This document shows positions 9,393 to 16,578 of a DNA stretch of 21,709 bases, one piece after another; position 1 is the first letter of the stretch; each line of letters starts with the position of its first letter. The notes beneath the pieces are model-generated. The model made no database searches and was not told where the DNA came from. It was given only the letters and a program-made list of their open reading frames with translations. The translations under genes were made by a program, and so were the position numbers. Origin of the DNA: a virus; the IMG/VR virus record IMGVR_UViG_3300008259_005613, positions 1 through 21,709 of that record. One strand, given 5' to 3'.

Positions 9393-12300
9393 GCTTTGAT
9401 ACAATCTCTAGCGGGAAGATCCGCGCTGACTCCGGCAACTCCTTCTCTGCTATTGAGATCGACGGCGACGGCGTTCTCATTAGAAATGCTGCTGACGAGA
9501 CCAACTCTTCTGGCGAGCTAGTTCTTGCTGGCAGCGAAGAGGTTCTCTCTTCCAATCGAGTAAGCGGGACTACTATCAACGCCAGCTACATTAAGACAGG
9601 CGTTCTTGACGCCAACCTGATGCGTGCCGGCCTTATCCAGACCGTGCCTTCCTGGAACACCAAGTGGTACGGCGCTCCAGAGGACCACGCGGCAGTGCAG
9701 ATGGGCTTTACCGGCGGCTCCATTGCGGCGACTGCCGTCTCAACCGGTACTGGCACCGTTAGCCTTACGCTCCCTGGCGGGCATGGCCTTATTACCGGCG
9801 ACTACGTTCGGGTATCCGGCCTGTACTTCACTACCGGCACCCTCTTGGGAGGCGTCGGGCTTAATCTTCCAACCAACGGCCCGCTTGACTATGCCTCTGC
9901 AACTGTTGCCACAAACACCCTGACCTACAGCAAGGCTGACATTACTAGCGGCCTGACTGCCTCTACTGCATCAACCGTGTACGTCGGCAAGGCGCACACC
10001 ATTACGGCTGTTGTCCGCTCCTTTGACAATCCGGACAACCCAGCGGAGCTCAGTACTGTTGTTGTTACTACCAGCGCGGCGCACGGCTTGTCCGTAGGAA
10101 ACTACGTTGAGCTTGTCAATGTTGCCCCTACCATTGATGGAGTTGCTTACATCAGCGCGGTTACCAGCACCACCTTTACCTTTAAGCAGCGCTTTGGCGA
10201 CGACGTTAACCTAGACCTCTCTGCCTCTGAGTTTGACCTGCCAAGCCTTCTTGCCCCAGTAGCCATCAAGGTCCTCAAGTCCTACACCCAGAACGCTGAC
10301 GGCTCCATTCACATTACATCCGGCACCGTCGACTCCACGCTTATTGTTGGCGAGATCTCCGCAACCGAGATCACCATTGGGTCCGGGGGAGACGTTGTTC
10401 GCGTCGGCAACTACCCAGACGCTATCACCCCAACCTTCCAAGGCATCTGGGCCGGAAGCGCCAACCCATCCACGGCTAAATTCTCGGTCAACACGCTTGG
10501 CGCCCTTTCCGCCACGAGCGGAACCATCGGCGGGTACACACTTGCTTCCGATAGGCTAACAAATGTATCAACCACTGGCTTAATAAGATATGCCGGACTT
10601 ATCGATACGGCTGCAGACGATGGTCTTGCCTTCTTTGCTGGCGCCACATCAACAGCGGGAGCAGAGGCAAAGTTCAGCGCCACTAACGCCGGCGCTGTCA
10701 CAGCAGCAAACCTTACTGTAACCGGTGGGAGCATAGACTTTGGTGACTTCAGGCTAAGCACGGACGGGCAAATCACCAAGGACCTTGTTCTCTCGCAAAA
10801 GTTTATCAAAAATGAAAATGGCGTTGAGCTAATTTCAACAGAATCGGATGGTGGGTCTGCGTACGCCCTTGGACCAGGGCTAAATCGAGCAATTGAGACC
10901 GGCATTATTAATGGGGACTTTGGCTCAATTCCCCCAACGGTCGGGTCAAACTTAAATAACTCCACAAACCGTTTGCCGTACTTCACAACCGAAGTCAGCC
11001 ACAACGACGCCACCGCCCCCTACGTACAGGCGGTTGCGGATGCGACCGCCGCATCGGGGCACGTCTTGCGCTTCACCATCCCGAGCGGCGCCGCAGTCGG
11101 GCGCTACGCCCGCATCGTGCGATATGTCGCCGTGCCCGGCTCAGCCGCCCGCACGTGGACAAATCAGCCCCGCGCAGCTTGGCGCAACGCCACGGGCACC
11201 ACCAAAACGCAGGCCGTCGTCACGGTCAGAACGCAGTACTACCAAAATGACGGCACCACCACCACGGGCACGCAGGGCACCAATGTCAGTAAGACCTTCG
11301 CAGACGTATTCGCCTCGACCTCCGCTTACGAAACGCAGGCTAACCCCAACGGCACCGGCGCAATCCCCACCGACGGCGCCTACCTCAAGATCGAGGTAGG
11401 AGTACAGGTCAGCGTGGAGACCACGAGCGCTATGACCGTAGACCTCACCGAGGTGCGCTACGACAGAGGGCTTATCCAACTGCTCCTCGCCGATCAAGTA
11501 GACCCGAGCGCCTACGGATACGGCGTCATCTACCTCAACAACGGCACCATGTGGATCAGGGCCAATGAGTTGGGCCCGAGCGGTACTAACCCCACAATTA
11601 CACTTAGCGCAGCCAGCGGAAACATTAACCTAGATTCTACCGGCACGGGGATAGTTATGGCCAATGGGTCTGAGGTAGCCCTAAAGAGCGACCTGACCGG
11701 AACCACATTTGACCTTACCGGAGACGTGACGGTTACGGCTGGATCGTTTACTCTTGGCGCAGCAAATAGCTACGTTGTATCTGTTGACAATGATAGCCAC
11801 ACGCACACTGCGGCGACACTCGGTATTCTTACCTTGGGAACTGATACGACTGGCAACTATGTTGGCGGCATCACATCTGCAAACTCACTTATTGCCGTCA
11901 GCGGGTCTGGCGGTGAGGGCACAACAGTTACGCTAACTGCCGACACAACGCCAACATTTACTAGCGTTACAACAACAAGTCTAAACGTAAGCGGCGTTGC
12001 TGACTTTACAAACGACGTAGATCTTGGAAATGATAGTACTGATGAGATTAAAGCAACCAGCCTGTATGGAACTACGGATATTACAAACTCACAAACGCTC
12101 AGGATTTACACCGTGGGTAATACAAGTCCTTCAAGGATTCCGTGGAGAATTTTCCGAGAAACATCCAGCGAAAGATTTAAGGTAAACATTACTCCGATGC
12201 CGGATTCTGAGGAAATCCTGGAAATTCAACCGTCTTCATACTACGATAAGGCCCAATACGAAACCAGCCCAAGCACTGCCGCTTTAAGTTACGGACTAAT

Positions 12301-12481
12301 TGCAGAGCAAATGGAAGAAAATCCAATTGGGTCTAAATTTGTTTCACACAATGAAGATGGTTTGCCCGAAACAGTTCAATATGACAAACTTGTAGTTCCT
12401 CTGCTGTCAGCCATGCGGGCACTCCGCACGCGCATTGAGGAGCTTGAGGCCAAGGTCGCAGAACTCGAGACCGGTGCCTAA
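9389..12481 (+). CDS. Tail fibre with C-terminal S74 intramolecular chaperone
   Basis: This 1030-residue protein overlaps the hub gene by ATGA and has a good ribosome site (GGAGG at 9376-9380). The N-terminus includes an INASYIKTGVLDANL-type segment, common where fibres attach to hubs. Two copies of the hub's beta-module follow (about residues 110-195 and 205-270). The C-terminal 105 residues match the peptidase S74 chaperone of endosialidase-type fibres. S926-S-E-R-F-K931 fits the S-x-x-R-x-K Ser/Lys dyad, GLIAEQM and VQYDKLVVPLLSAM are the conserved core, and the end is a coiled-coil-like helix. From the family, the chaperone folds the trimer and then cuts itself off just before S926. Residues about 533-728 are encoded by DNA of about 73% GC on sampled lines, against about 40% on both sides, which suggests a recombined domain. 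It probably binds the receptor. Confidence 0.86.
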   Translation: MSFDTISSGKIRADSGNSFSAIEIDGDGVLIRNAADETNSSGELVLAGSEEVLSSNRVSGTTINASYIKTGVLDANLMRAGLIQTVPSWNTKWYGAPEDHAAVQMGFTGGSIAATAVSTGTGTVSLTLPGGHGLITGDYVRVSGLYFTTGTLLGGVGLNLPTNGPLDYASATVATNTLTYSKADITSGLTASTASTVYVGKAHTITAVVRSFDNPDNPAELSTVVVTTSAAHGLSVGNYVELVNVAPTIDGVAYISAVTSTTFTFKQRFGDDVNLDLSASEFDLPSLLAPVAIKVLKSYTQNADGSIHITSGTVDSTLIVGEISATEITIGSGGDVVRVGNYPDAITPTFQGIWAGSANPSTAKFSVNTLGALSATSGTIGGYTLASDRLTNVSTTGLIRYAGLIDTAADDGLAFFAGATSTAGAEAKFSATNAGAVTAANLTVTGGSIDFGDFRLSTDGQITKDLVLSQKFIKNENGVELISTESDGGSAYALGPGLNRAIETGIINGDFGSIPPTVGSNLNNSTNRLPYFTTEVSHNDATAPYVQAVADATAASGHVLRFTIPSGAAVGRYARIVRYVAVPGSAARTWTNQPRAAWRNATGTTKTQAVVTVRTQYYQNDGTTTTGTQGTNVSKTFADVFASTSAYETQANPNGTGAIPTDGAYLKIEVGVQVSVETTSAMTVDLTEVRYDRGLIQLLLADQVDPSAYGYGVIYLNNGTMWIRANELGPSGTNPTITLSAASGNINLDSTGTGIVMANGSEVALKSDLTGTTFDLTGDVTVTAGSFTLGAANSYVVSVDNDSHTHTAATLGILTLGTDTTGNYVGGITSANSLIAVSGSGGEGTTVTLTADTTPTFTSVTTTSLNVSGVADFTNDVDLGNDSTDEIKATSLYGTTDITNSQTLRIYTVGNTSPSRIPWRIFRETSSERFKVNITPMPDSEEILEIQPSSYYDKAQYETSPSTAALSYGLIAEQMEENPIGSKFVSHNEDGLPETVQYDKLVVPLLSAMRALRTRIEELEAKVAELETGA

Positions 12482-12500
12482 CCTTGCCATCTTCCGTATG

Positions 12501-12522
12501 ATGTGCTAGCCGAGAGGCACAT
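12501..12522 (+). other. Small hairpin between fibre and lysin genes
   Basis: ATGTGC (12501-12506) pairs perfectly with GCACAT (12517-12522) around a 10-nt loop. No U-tract follows, so it is not a classical terminator. It could be an RNA processing or stability element in the intergenic leader of the lysin gene. Function is inferred weakly. Confidence 0.3.
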
Positions 12523-12540
12523 ATATGAAAGGGGTACCCC

Positions 12541-13275
12541 ATGAAATACAAGGTTAAGTCCCAGCTCGACCACGAGGAAAAGGGTGGGATTCTCGACGAT
12601 TGCGGTCCGTCTTCTGTGGCCGCAGCAGTGTCTTGGGCGTTTAAGTACGCTCCAGGCAAGGATTTCTCCGCCGCAGACGGCATTGCCGCCAAGGCAAAGG
12701 CTACCGGCTTTGTTGAAAAGCAGGGCGTCAGCGACAACGGCTCAACGCTTGCGGACCTGATCAAAACCGCACGGGTTCTTGGAGCCGAAGCTCGCTGGGC
12801 AACGGATTGGAACGACGTTATCAACTCTGCCAAGGCCGGCGCGGCTTTGGGCGTGTGGGTTGAGCAGCCTGCTGGCTATCCTAAGGGCTTGGAAGTTTCC
12901 GCCTGGCACGCTAAGTGGCAGCGCTGGTGGTGGGTCAAGCAGAAGCAGCCTAACCGCACGTATGGCCACATGACTTCAGCCGTATACGATCCAATCGACG
13001 GCTGGCAGTGGGTATGCCCAACGCGTTCCGGCAAAGGTGCCGAACAGTTTGGCGTCAAGATCGATGAGGCAACCCTCAAGATCCTTGCTGACTCCAAGCG
13101 CGTAAGCAAAAAGCACGTTGCGCCACCCCACAAGCATGTTATTATCATCTCAGCACCAAAGGGTTGGGTTGCTCCCAAGCCTGAGGCGGCTCCTGTGCCC
13201 CCGGCGGCACCAGTAGCACCAGCGCCCGTAAAGGCGCCTGTAAGTCCGGCTAAGTGCCCGACTTGCGGTAAGTAA
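12541..13275 (+). CDS. C39-like cysteine peptidase, probable endolysin
   Basis: The 244-residue product starts at ATG 12541 after AAAGGGG (about 12528-12534), a good ribosome site lying partly inside the palindrome GGGGTACCCC. The N-terminal domain carries DCGPSSVAAAVSW (C21), the nucleophile motif of C39/papain-like peptidases. The expected histidine and acid follow in YGHMTSAVYD (H143, D150). No signal peptide is visible, which fits a cytoplasmic lysin released by a holin. Residues about 207-236 form a Pro/Ala-rich linker, and the protein ends in KCPTCGK, a single CxxC rather than a full zinc ribbon. Position between the fibre and a holin gene supports a lysis role, most likely cutting peptide bonds in the cell wall. 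It could instead process phage proteins. No amidase or muramidase domain is seen. Confidence 0.7.
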   Translation: MKYKVKSQLDHEEKGGILDDCGPSSVAAAVSWAFKYAPGKDFSAADGIAAKAKATGFVEKQGVSDNGSTLADLIKTARVLGAEARWATDWNDVINSAKAGAALGVWVEQPAGYPKGLEVSAWHAKWQRWWWVKQKQPNRTYGHMTSAVYDPIDGWQWVCPTRSGKGAEQFGVKIDEATLKILADSKRVSKKHVAPPHKHVIIISAPKGWVAPKPEAAPVPPAAPVAPAPVKAPVSPAKCPTCGK

Positions 13276-13289
13276 TAGAAGGAGTACAC

Positions 13290-13688
13290 ATGAGCGCCAT
13301 TAAGAACGCAGTTCTATGGATCATGGCTAACACGGGTATCGACGAGATGCTCCTGGAGGCCGCACGCGCCTTTATCGCAACGTCGATTGCCGTTGCGCTT
13401 GGTCTTGGCATCCCGCTGCTTGATATTTCAGGCGGGGATTTCCGAACCGTAGTATCGGCTGGTCTGGCCGCCTGCTTGCAGGTTGTCGTCCGCGCCCTAA
13501 ACCCTGAAGATGCCAAGTTTGGCGTTGGCAAGGCAAAGGTCGCCCGAGCTGATGAGAAGGCTGCTGCCGAGAGCACGGCCCACATTCAGGGTACAGCTAT
13601 TGACACGGACGGCGATGGTATTGCCGACGAGCTTGCTGGAACCCTTGCAGGTGAGTCATTCCCAGACGAAGACGACCACAAGGCCTAG
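13290..13688 (+). CDS. Holin with calcium-loop-like C-terminal tail
   Basis: The 132-residue product starts at ATG 13290 after AGAAGGAG (13277-13284), a strong ribosome site, 14 nt behind the lysin gene. Two hydrophobic segments (about 24-45 and 52-69) are followed by RALNPEDAKFGVG, a sequence I associate with actinophage holins of the r1t-like type. It should form membrane lesions that release the lysin. The tail is charged. Residues 105-114 (DTDGDGIADE) match the D-x-D-x-D-G-x-x-D calcium loop seen in thrombospondin type 3 repeats, which is unusual for a holin. The acidic end (PDEDDHKA) is also notable. The gene is last in the plus-strand block and ends 22 nt before the terminator stem. Confidence 0.72.
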   Translation: MSAIKNAVLWIMANTGIDEMLLEAARAFIATSIAVALGLGIPLLDISGGDFRTVVSAGLAACLQVVVRALNPEDAKFGVGKAKVARADEKAAAESTAHIQGTAIDTDGDGIADELAGTLAGESFPDEDDHKA

Positions 13689-13700
13689 CCTGAAGGTCTG

Positions 13701-13748
13701 ATAAAATAAAAGAGGAGGGGCCCCGTGAGGCCCCTCCTCTTTTTGTTT
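13701..13748. terminator. Bidirectional intrinsic terminator between convergent operons
   Basis: A perfect 12-bp stem, AGAGGAGGGGCC (13711-13722) with GGCCCCTCCTCT (13729-13740), encloses a 6-nt loop. On the plus strand TTTTG TTTG follows. On the minus strand the A-rich run at 13701-13710 gives TTTATTTTAT. It therefore serves the holin gene from the left and the 58-aa minus-strand gene from the right. Confidence 0.93.
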
Positions 13749-13760
13749 GCCAGGAACTAA

Positions 13761-13937
13761 TTAGTCGTCTTCGCGCCAGCGAAGCGGACCGGTCACAAGC
13801 CATGCACCGGAGAGCGCAAGCAGGATTGAACCTACTACGTCTCGGGTCTCTCCCTCTGGGAGCACCGCCCAGGCGATAGCCAATCCGAAGATCGTCCAGC
13901 CCCCAGCGATAACATCGTTGATTGCGTTCTTAAGCAT
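13761..13937 (-). CDS. 58-aa small membrane protein
   Basis: Reading the minus strand from ATG 13937 gives 58 codons and a TAA stop. A strong ribosome site (GGAGGAG, 6 nt spacing) lies immediately upstream and overlaps the end of the preceding gene, whose stop is only 2 nt away. The peptide has two hydrophobic segments (about residues 9-27 and 36-50) joined by a short charged turn (PEGETRDVV), and it ends with RWREDD. This topology is that of a small two-TM protein such as a second holin or antiholin. No family is recognised with certainty. It is the last gene of the minus-strand cassette before the bidirectional terminator. Its position next to a coiled-coil/TM peptide gene supports a membrane role. 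Confidence 0.75.
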   Translation of the reverse strand: MLKNAINDVIAGGWTIFGLAIAWAVLPEGETRDVVGSILLALSGAWLVTGPLRWREDD

Positions 13938-13939
13938 GT

Positions 13940-15385
13940 TTATCTCCTCCCTTTTCTTCCGCTGGAAGACGAGCCACTTGCGCCGCCCCCACCTGAGCTT
14001 GATGTACTTGCCGCAGCCGCAGCTGCTGCCGCAGCCTGAGCCACTTGCGTTACCACTACGGCAGCAACAACCACAGGCGCAGCCTGCTTCTTCTCCTCTG
14101 GGCTGAGATCCTTGCCAAGATTGGTAACCGCAGTGACGGCTTTACCAACGTTTTCTACACTATCACCGATAGTATTAGCAATAGCCGCCGCAGCTTCCCC
14201 GATTGCCTCGCTGACTGCCTCTACTGCAGCGCCCGGATCAATTGGTCCAGGTGTGTCAGTAGGTACAGGGCTGGGATCAGGAGAAGGGGAAGGAGAGTCC
14301 GTAGGGGTGGCCGTTGGCTCGGGCGTCGGCTCGGGTGTGGCAGTCGGGTTCGGTGTCGGCTCATTTGTTACCTCCGGGCTAGGTGTTGGCTGTGGCGTCG
14401 GAGTCGGCGTCACAGAGGGCTCTGGCGTAGGGGTAGGAGCCACGCTGGGGCTTGGTGTTGGCGGTTCTGGTGTCGGCGTAGGTGTCGGCGTCGGTGTTGG
14501 CTCTGGGGTCGGCGTTGGCGTTGGCTCAGGAGTTGGGCTTGGGGTCGGTGGCGGCGGGGCCGGAACAAAGACGGAGACCGTGTCTGAAGCAGGCGAGTAC
14601 ACGCTCAGCGTGTCGTTGTCGGCCCTTACCCAGAATGTGTAGGTTTGATCAACGCCGCCTGTAATAACAAAGACGTTACTGGCAATGCCCATATTGGTCT
14701 CCGTAGACGCAACGCCCCAGCCCGATAGATTCCCCGTAGTCCAGAACACGCCGTATCGCTCAACGTCGGTACCGCTTGCTTCCGGGGCATTCCATGTCAA
14801 ATAAACGTTGCCATCGGTGTACACGGTGACCATGAGGCCCGTAGGGGCGTTGAGGTATGGGCTCGGCACGGGCGTAGGCGTTGGCTCTGGTGTCGGGGTA
14901 GGAGTTGGCTCAGGCGTTGGCGTCCACGTTGCGGACGGCGTTCCAGGGGCAAGCTCGGCGTCAAAGTTGCTAATGAGGTAGTAGTGATTGCCGTAGAAGC
15001 GATCAGCCGTTGGGTCTCCGCAGCACACCCCGGCGCGCACGCGATATTCGCCAGCGTCTACGGTGATAATAATGGTCGAGGCCAGGGAGTAGCCGCCAGT
15101 GTGATCTGTGTACGAGTCGTCGTTGGCAGCGAGAAGCGTGCCGTTGCTGTCGTACAGCCAAAGCATGGAGTCAACCGTGCCGGGGCACCAAGGGGCGGTG
15201 CTGTCGTCGCACAAGTCGGTCCAAAGGTGCAGCGACCCAGCTTCTGGAACGGTAATCCAGAAGTCCTTAGTTGCGTCTACATAGTTGCTCTGGGCTCCGG
15301 CTGCTGGCGAAGCGACAATGCTGTACACCAACGTTGAAAGGACAAGCCAAATCGTTGCGGCGATAGTGACAAACTTAGTATTCAT
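13940..15385 (-). CDS. Secreted PPC + fibronectin III + Pro/Thr-rich protein with hydrophobic C-terminus
   Basis: This 481-residue protein starts at ATG 15385, overlapping the previous stop by ATGA. It has a Sec-type signal peptide (basic start, hydrophobic 7-25, likely cut after AAGA at 31). Residues about 35-143 resemble a bacterial pre-peptidase C-terminal (PPC) domain ([20 protein letters not shown]) with four cysteines (59, 67, 121, 122). A Pro/Thr linker (147-176), a fibronectin III-like domain (179-275) and a long PTPEPT-type stalk (275-384) follow. The C-terminus has an amphipathic helix, a hydrophobic Val/Ala run (436-459), a Ser/Gly tail and GRKGRR. Such a layout suggests an exported, possibly wall-spanning protein with a membrane-held end. 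No LPxTG sorting signal is present. In a phage it may alter the host surface or act in lysis or exclusion. This role is inference. Confidence 0.75.
   Translation of the reverse strand: MNTKFVTIAATIWLVLSTLVYSIVASPAAGAQSNYVDATKDFWITVPEAGSLHLWTDLCDDSTAPWCPGTVDSMLWLYDSNGTLLAANDDSYTDHTGGYSLASTIIITVDAGEYRVRAGVCCGDPTADRFYGNHYYLISNFDAELAPGTPSATWTPTPEPTPTPTPEPTPTPVPSPYLNAPTGLMVTVYTDGNVYLTWNAPEASGTDVERYGVFWTTGNLSGWGVASTETNMGIASNVFVITGGVDQTYTFWVRADNDTLSVYSPASDTVSVFVPAPPPPTPSPTPEPTPTPTPEPTPTPTPTPTPEPPTPSPSVAPTPTPEPSVTPTPTPQPTPSPEVTNEPTPNPTATPEPTPEPTATPTDSPSPSPDPSPVPTDTPGPIDPGAAVEAVSEAIGEAAAAIANTIGDSVENVGKAVTAVTNLGKDLSPEEKKQAAPVVVAAVVVTQVAQAAAAAAAAASTSSSGGGGASGSSSSGRKGRR
14234..14563 (-). repeat. Degenerate Pro/Thr/Glu-coding microsatellite
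   Basis: Short imperfect units (variants of GGCGTCGGCGTTGGC on the plus strand) encode PTPEPTPTP-type sequence in the secreted protein. A shorter related tract lies at about 14858-14923, encoding the first linker. The units are multiples of three, so length changes would lengthen or shorten the stalk without breaking the frame. Confidence 0.8.
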
Positions 15386-15567
15386 TTGCCCTGCCCTGCC
15401 ATCCAGGCAACAAAGCTGCTAATGCCGGTCAGGCCGAGGATGCCAACAACAAATTTTGCAAGTCGATAGGCGCCACGAGTCTCCGCCATTTCAACACGCA
15501 TAGCGGAAAGCTCTTCCTCAATTTTCTCAAGGCGATCTAGGATTTGATTAACTTGGCTGGTCGTCAC
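15382..15567 (-). CDS. XhlA-like coiled-coil/transmembrane peptide
   Basis: The 61-residue product starts at GTG 15567; an ATG two bases upstream runs straight into a stop. A ribosome site (GAGGT) sits about 8 nt before the GTG. Residues 5-30 form a charged coiled coil ([20 protein letters not shown]), followed by one transmembrane helix (about 36-56) and a short basic tail. This coil-then-TM layout is that of XhlA-type phage lysis-accessory proteins and of some small holins. It opens the minus-strand cassette and overlaps the secreted-protein gene by ATGA, so the two are probably translated together. Confidence 0.7.
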   Translation of the reverse strand: MTTSQVNQILDRLEKIEEELSAMRVEMAETRGAYRLAKFVVGILGLTGISSFVAWMAGQGK

Positions 15568-15610
15568 ATCTGTACCTCAAACACTCTGCGCAAATGGGAT
15601 TGACGTACAC

Positions 15611-15639
15611 AATATACATAATGAAAACGTAACGAACAA
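15611..15639 (-). promoter_or_regulatory. Probable promoter of the minus-strand secreted-protein cassette
   Basis: On the minus strand TTGTTC (15639-15634) and TATATT (15616-15611) are separated by exactly 17 nt. The -10 box matches 5 of 6 consensus bases, the -35 box 3 of 6. Predicted transcription start is near 15604, giving a leader of about 37 nt before the GTG at 15567. It lies directly downstream of the preceding operon's terminator. Confidence 0.55.
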
Positions 15640-15642
15640 CAA

Positions 15643-15674
15643 ACAAAAAGTCTGCCGGAAAAAACCGACAGACT
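15643..15674 (-). terminator. Intrinsic terminator of the minus-strand fibre operon
   Basis: On the minus strand a 10-bp stem (15674-15665 with 15658-15649, one U-G wobble) closes a U6 loop and is followed by TTTTTG (15648-15643) and further T-rich sequence. It stands 25 nt past the stop of the 58-aa coiled-coil gene. On the plus strand the pair is a C-A mismatch and no good U-tract follows, so it appears to be one-directional. Confidence 0.85.
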
Positions 15675-15687
15675 CTTTAATACAAAA

Positions 15688-15705
15688 CGATTAATTAATT
15701 AATCG
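15688..15705. repeat. 18-nt perfect palindrome with stops in all six frames
   Basis: CGATTAATTAATTAATCG is self-complementary over 18 nt. Its TTAATTAATTAA core gives stop codons in all three frames of both strands. The stop codon of the 58-aa coiled-coil gene lies inside it. Confidence 0.85.
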
Positions 15706-15875
15706 CTGATGCTGCTGAAGCTCACTGTTGTTGTTGGATAAACATGTTCTTCCGACTTTGAAAGATTTGCAATCTGCTTCTGCAGCTTTTCAACCTGCGC
15801 TCGCAAGATATCGTTTTCTAGGGTAAGCGCGCCAATCTTGTAGATCAGCTGCTCGGTTGTTACTCGCTGGTCCAT
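15699..15875 (-). CDS. 58-aa coiled-coil peptide
   Basis: A longer reading from 15968 is possible, but ATG 15875 has AAAGGAG 5 nt upstream and follows the previous stop by 13 nt, so this start is preferred. Residues about 6-40 form an amphipathic heptad-rich helix (LTLENDILRAQVEKLQKQIANL) likely to make a coiled coil. The end (VYPTTTVSFSSISD) is polar. No TM segment or signal is present. It may be a small structural or scaffolding peptide; I recognise no family. It is the last gene of the minus-strand fibre operon. Confidence 0.72.
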   Translation of the reverse strand: MDQRVTTEQLIYKIGALTLENDILRAQVEKLQKQIANLSKSEEHVYPTTTVSFSSISD

Positions 15876-15888
15876 GATTACTCCTTTA

Positions 15889-16029
15889 CTACTCTGGCCT
15901 TGCATACATTGTGTTGCAACCGCCGCATTCCGCCTCTTCGCCGGAGATAGGAAAACTAATCCCGGCAAGCTCGCACCCCTCTGTGGTGCACACTAAATGC
16001 CAGAAATTAAGCTCAACAACTTCACTCAT
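15889..16029 (-). CDS. 46-aa zinc-ribbon-like peptide
   Basis: Minus-strand ATG 16029 has AAGGAG 6 nt before it, partly overlapping the stop of the upstream jellyroll gene. The peptide has four cysteines in a C-x4-C ... C-x2-C layout (C14, C19, C35, C38), which could bind one zinc ion. Composition is otherwise acidic and neutral, with no basic patch for DNA binding. It fits tightly between two genes of the same operon (13 nt to the next start), which supports it being real. Function is unknown. Confidence 0.72.
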   Translation of the reverse strand: MSEVVELNFWHLVCTTEGCELAGISFPISGEEAECGGCNTMYARPE

Positions 16030-16038
16030 GTTTACTCC

Positions 16039-16569
16039 TTACGCACTCATGTTGCCCATATAGACAACCGAGCATGCGGAAATTCTTGACCCACCAATTG
16101 TCTTGGCGGTTGTTGACGCAGATGCTCGGAAAACCAATGAGTCCGCTGCAGTTAGGTACTGGATTGTAGTAATCGCAGGAGTGTCATTGTTGGTGTTTGC
16201 TTGTGCCTGCGTCTCATTTCTCGCAACTACGGTTCCGTTCACCACAACGTACAGCCTAAATGCAAAACCGGTACCGAGGCCGCCGCCGCTGGCGAGGTGG
16301 CAAGTAATGCTGTACCAGCCAGTCAATGGAATAGTAATGGTTGAGCCAGAGGACCAGTAGGCATAGAGAGCAGTGTTTTTGATTGCACTAGACCAAGTAA
16401 TTGCCGTTGCGGATGCATCCGTAGATGTGTTTACGGTCAGGGTAGTAGTTCGTTGCAGGGTAATCCCGTGAACAAGGTCGGTTGTGACGCCGTCACCAGT
16501 AATCGCGCCAACAACGGTTAGATCGTCTGTTGTTGCGGGCAAAACGAGGTCGCTAAGAATTCTTACCAT
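16039..16569 (-). CDS. C1q/TNF-like jellyroll structural protein
   Basis: The 176-residue product starts at ATG 16569, 9 nt after the upstream stop. The N-terminal 35 residues are typical of phage fibre or decoration attachment segments. The rest is beta-rich with a C1q-like pattern: an ITLQRTTTLTVNTS strand region, TGWYSITCHLAS (83-94), then FRLYVVVNGTVVAR and TTIQYLTAADSLVFRAS. These strands form trimeric jellyroll heads in phage fibres and head decorations. In the operon it follows two fibre-like genes, so it probably belongs to the same appendage. The leader contains a small hairpin (GGGTA/TACCC) near its start codon and no clear ribosome site, suggesting coupling to the gene before it. 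Confidence 0.7.
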   Translation of the reverse strand: MVRILSDLVLPATTDDLTVVGAITGDGVTTDLVHGITLQRTTTLTVNTSTDASATAITWSSAIKNTALYAYWSSGSTITIPLTGWYSITCHLASGGGLGTGFAFRLYVVVNGTVVARNETQAQANTNNDTPAITTIQYLTAADSLVFRASASTTAKTIGGSRISACSVVYMGNMSA

Positions 16570-16578
16570 AGGGGTATC

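Noticed and set aside
10211-11497. Minus-strand frames across the GC-rich fibre island
   Set aside because: GC-rich DNA opens long antisense frames; no ribosome sites and the plus frame is continuous with the fibre and S74 domain.
12484-12502. Promoter before the lysin (TTGCCA and TATGAT)
   Set aside because: Boxes are only 7 nt apart; no -35 at proper distance. TATGAT alone is weak evidence.
14234-14563. CRISPR-like array
   Set aside because: Units are short, contiguous and imperfect without spacers; they encode protein.
14045-14642. Two long plus-strand frames (Gly/Val-rich and Arg-rich) opposite the secreted protein
   Set aside because: They are shadows of the Pro/Thr microsatellite; no ribosome site, and composition simply mirrors PTPEPT codons.
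15876-15968. Longer start for the coiled-coil peptide
   Set aside because: It would overlap the 46-aa zinc peptide and ignore the strong ribosome site before ATG 15875.
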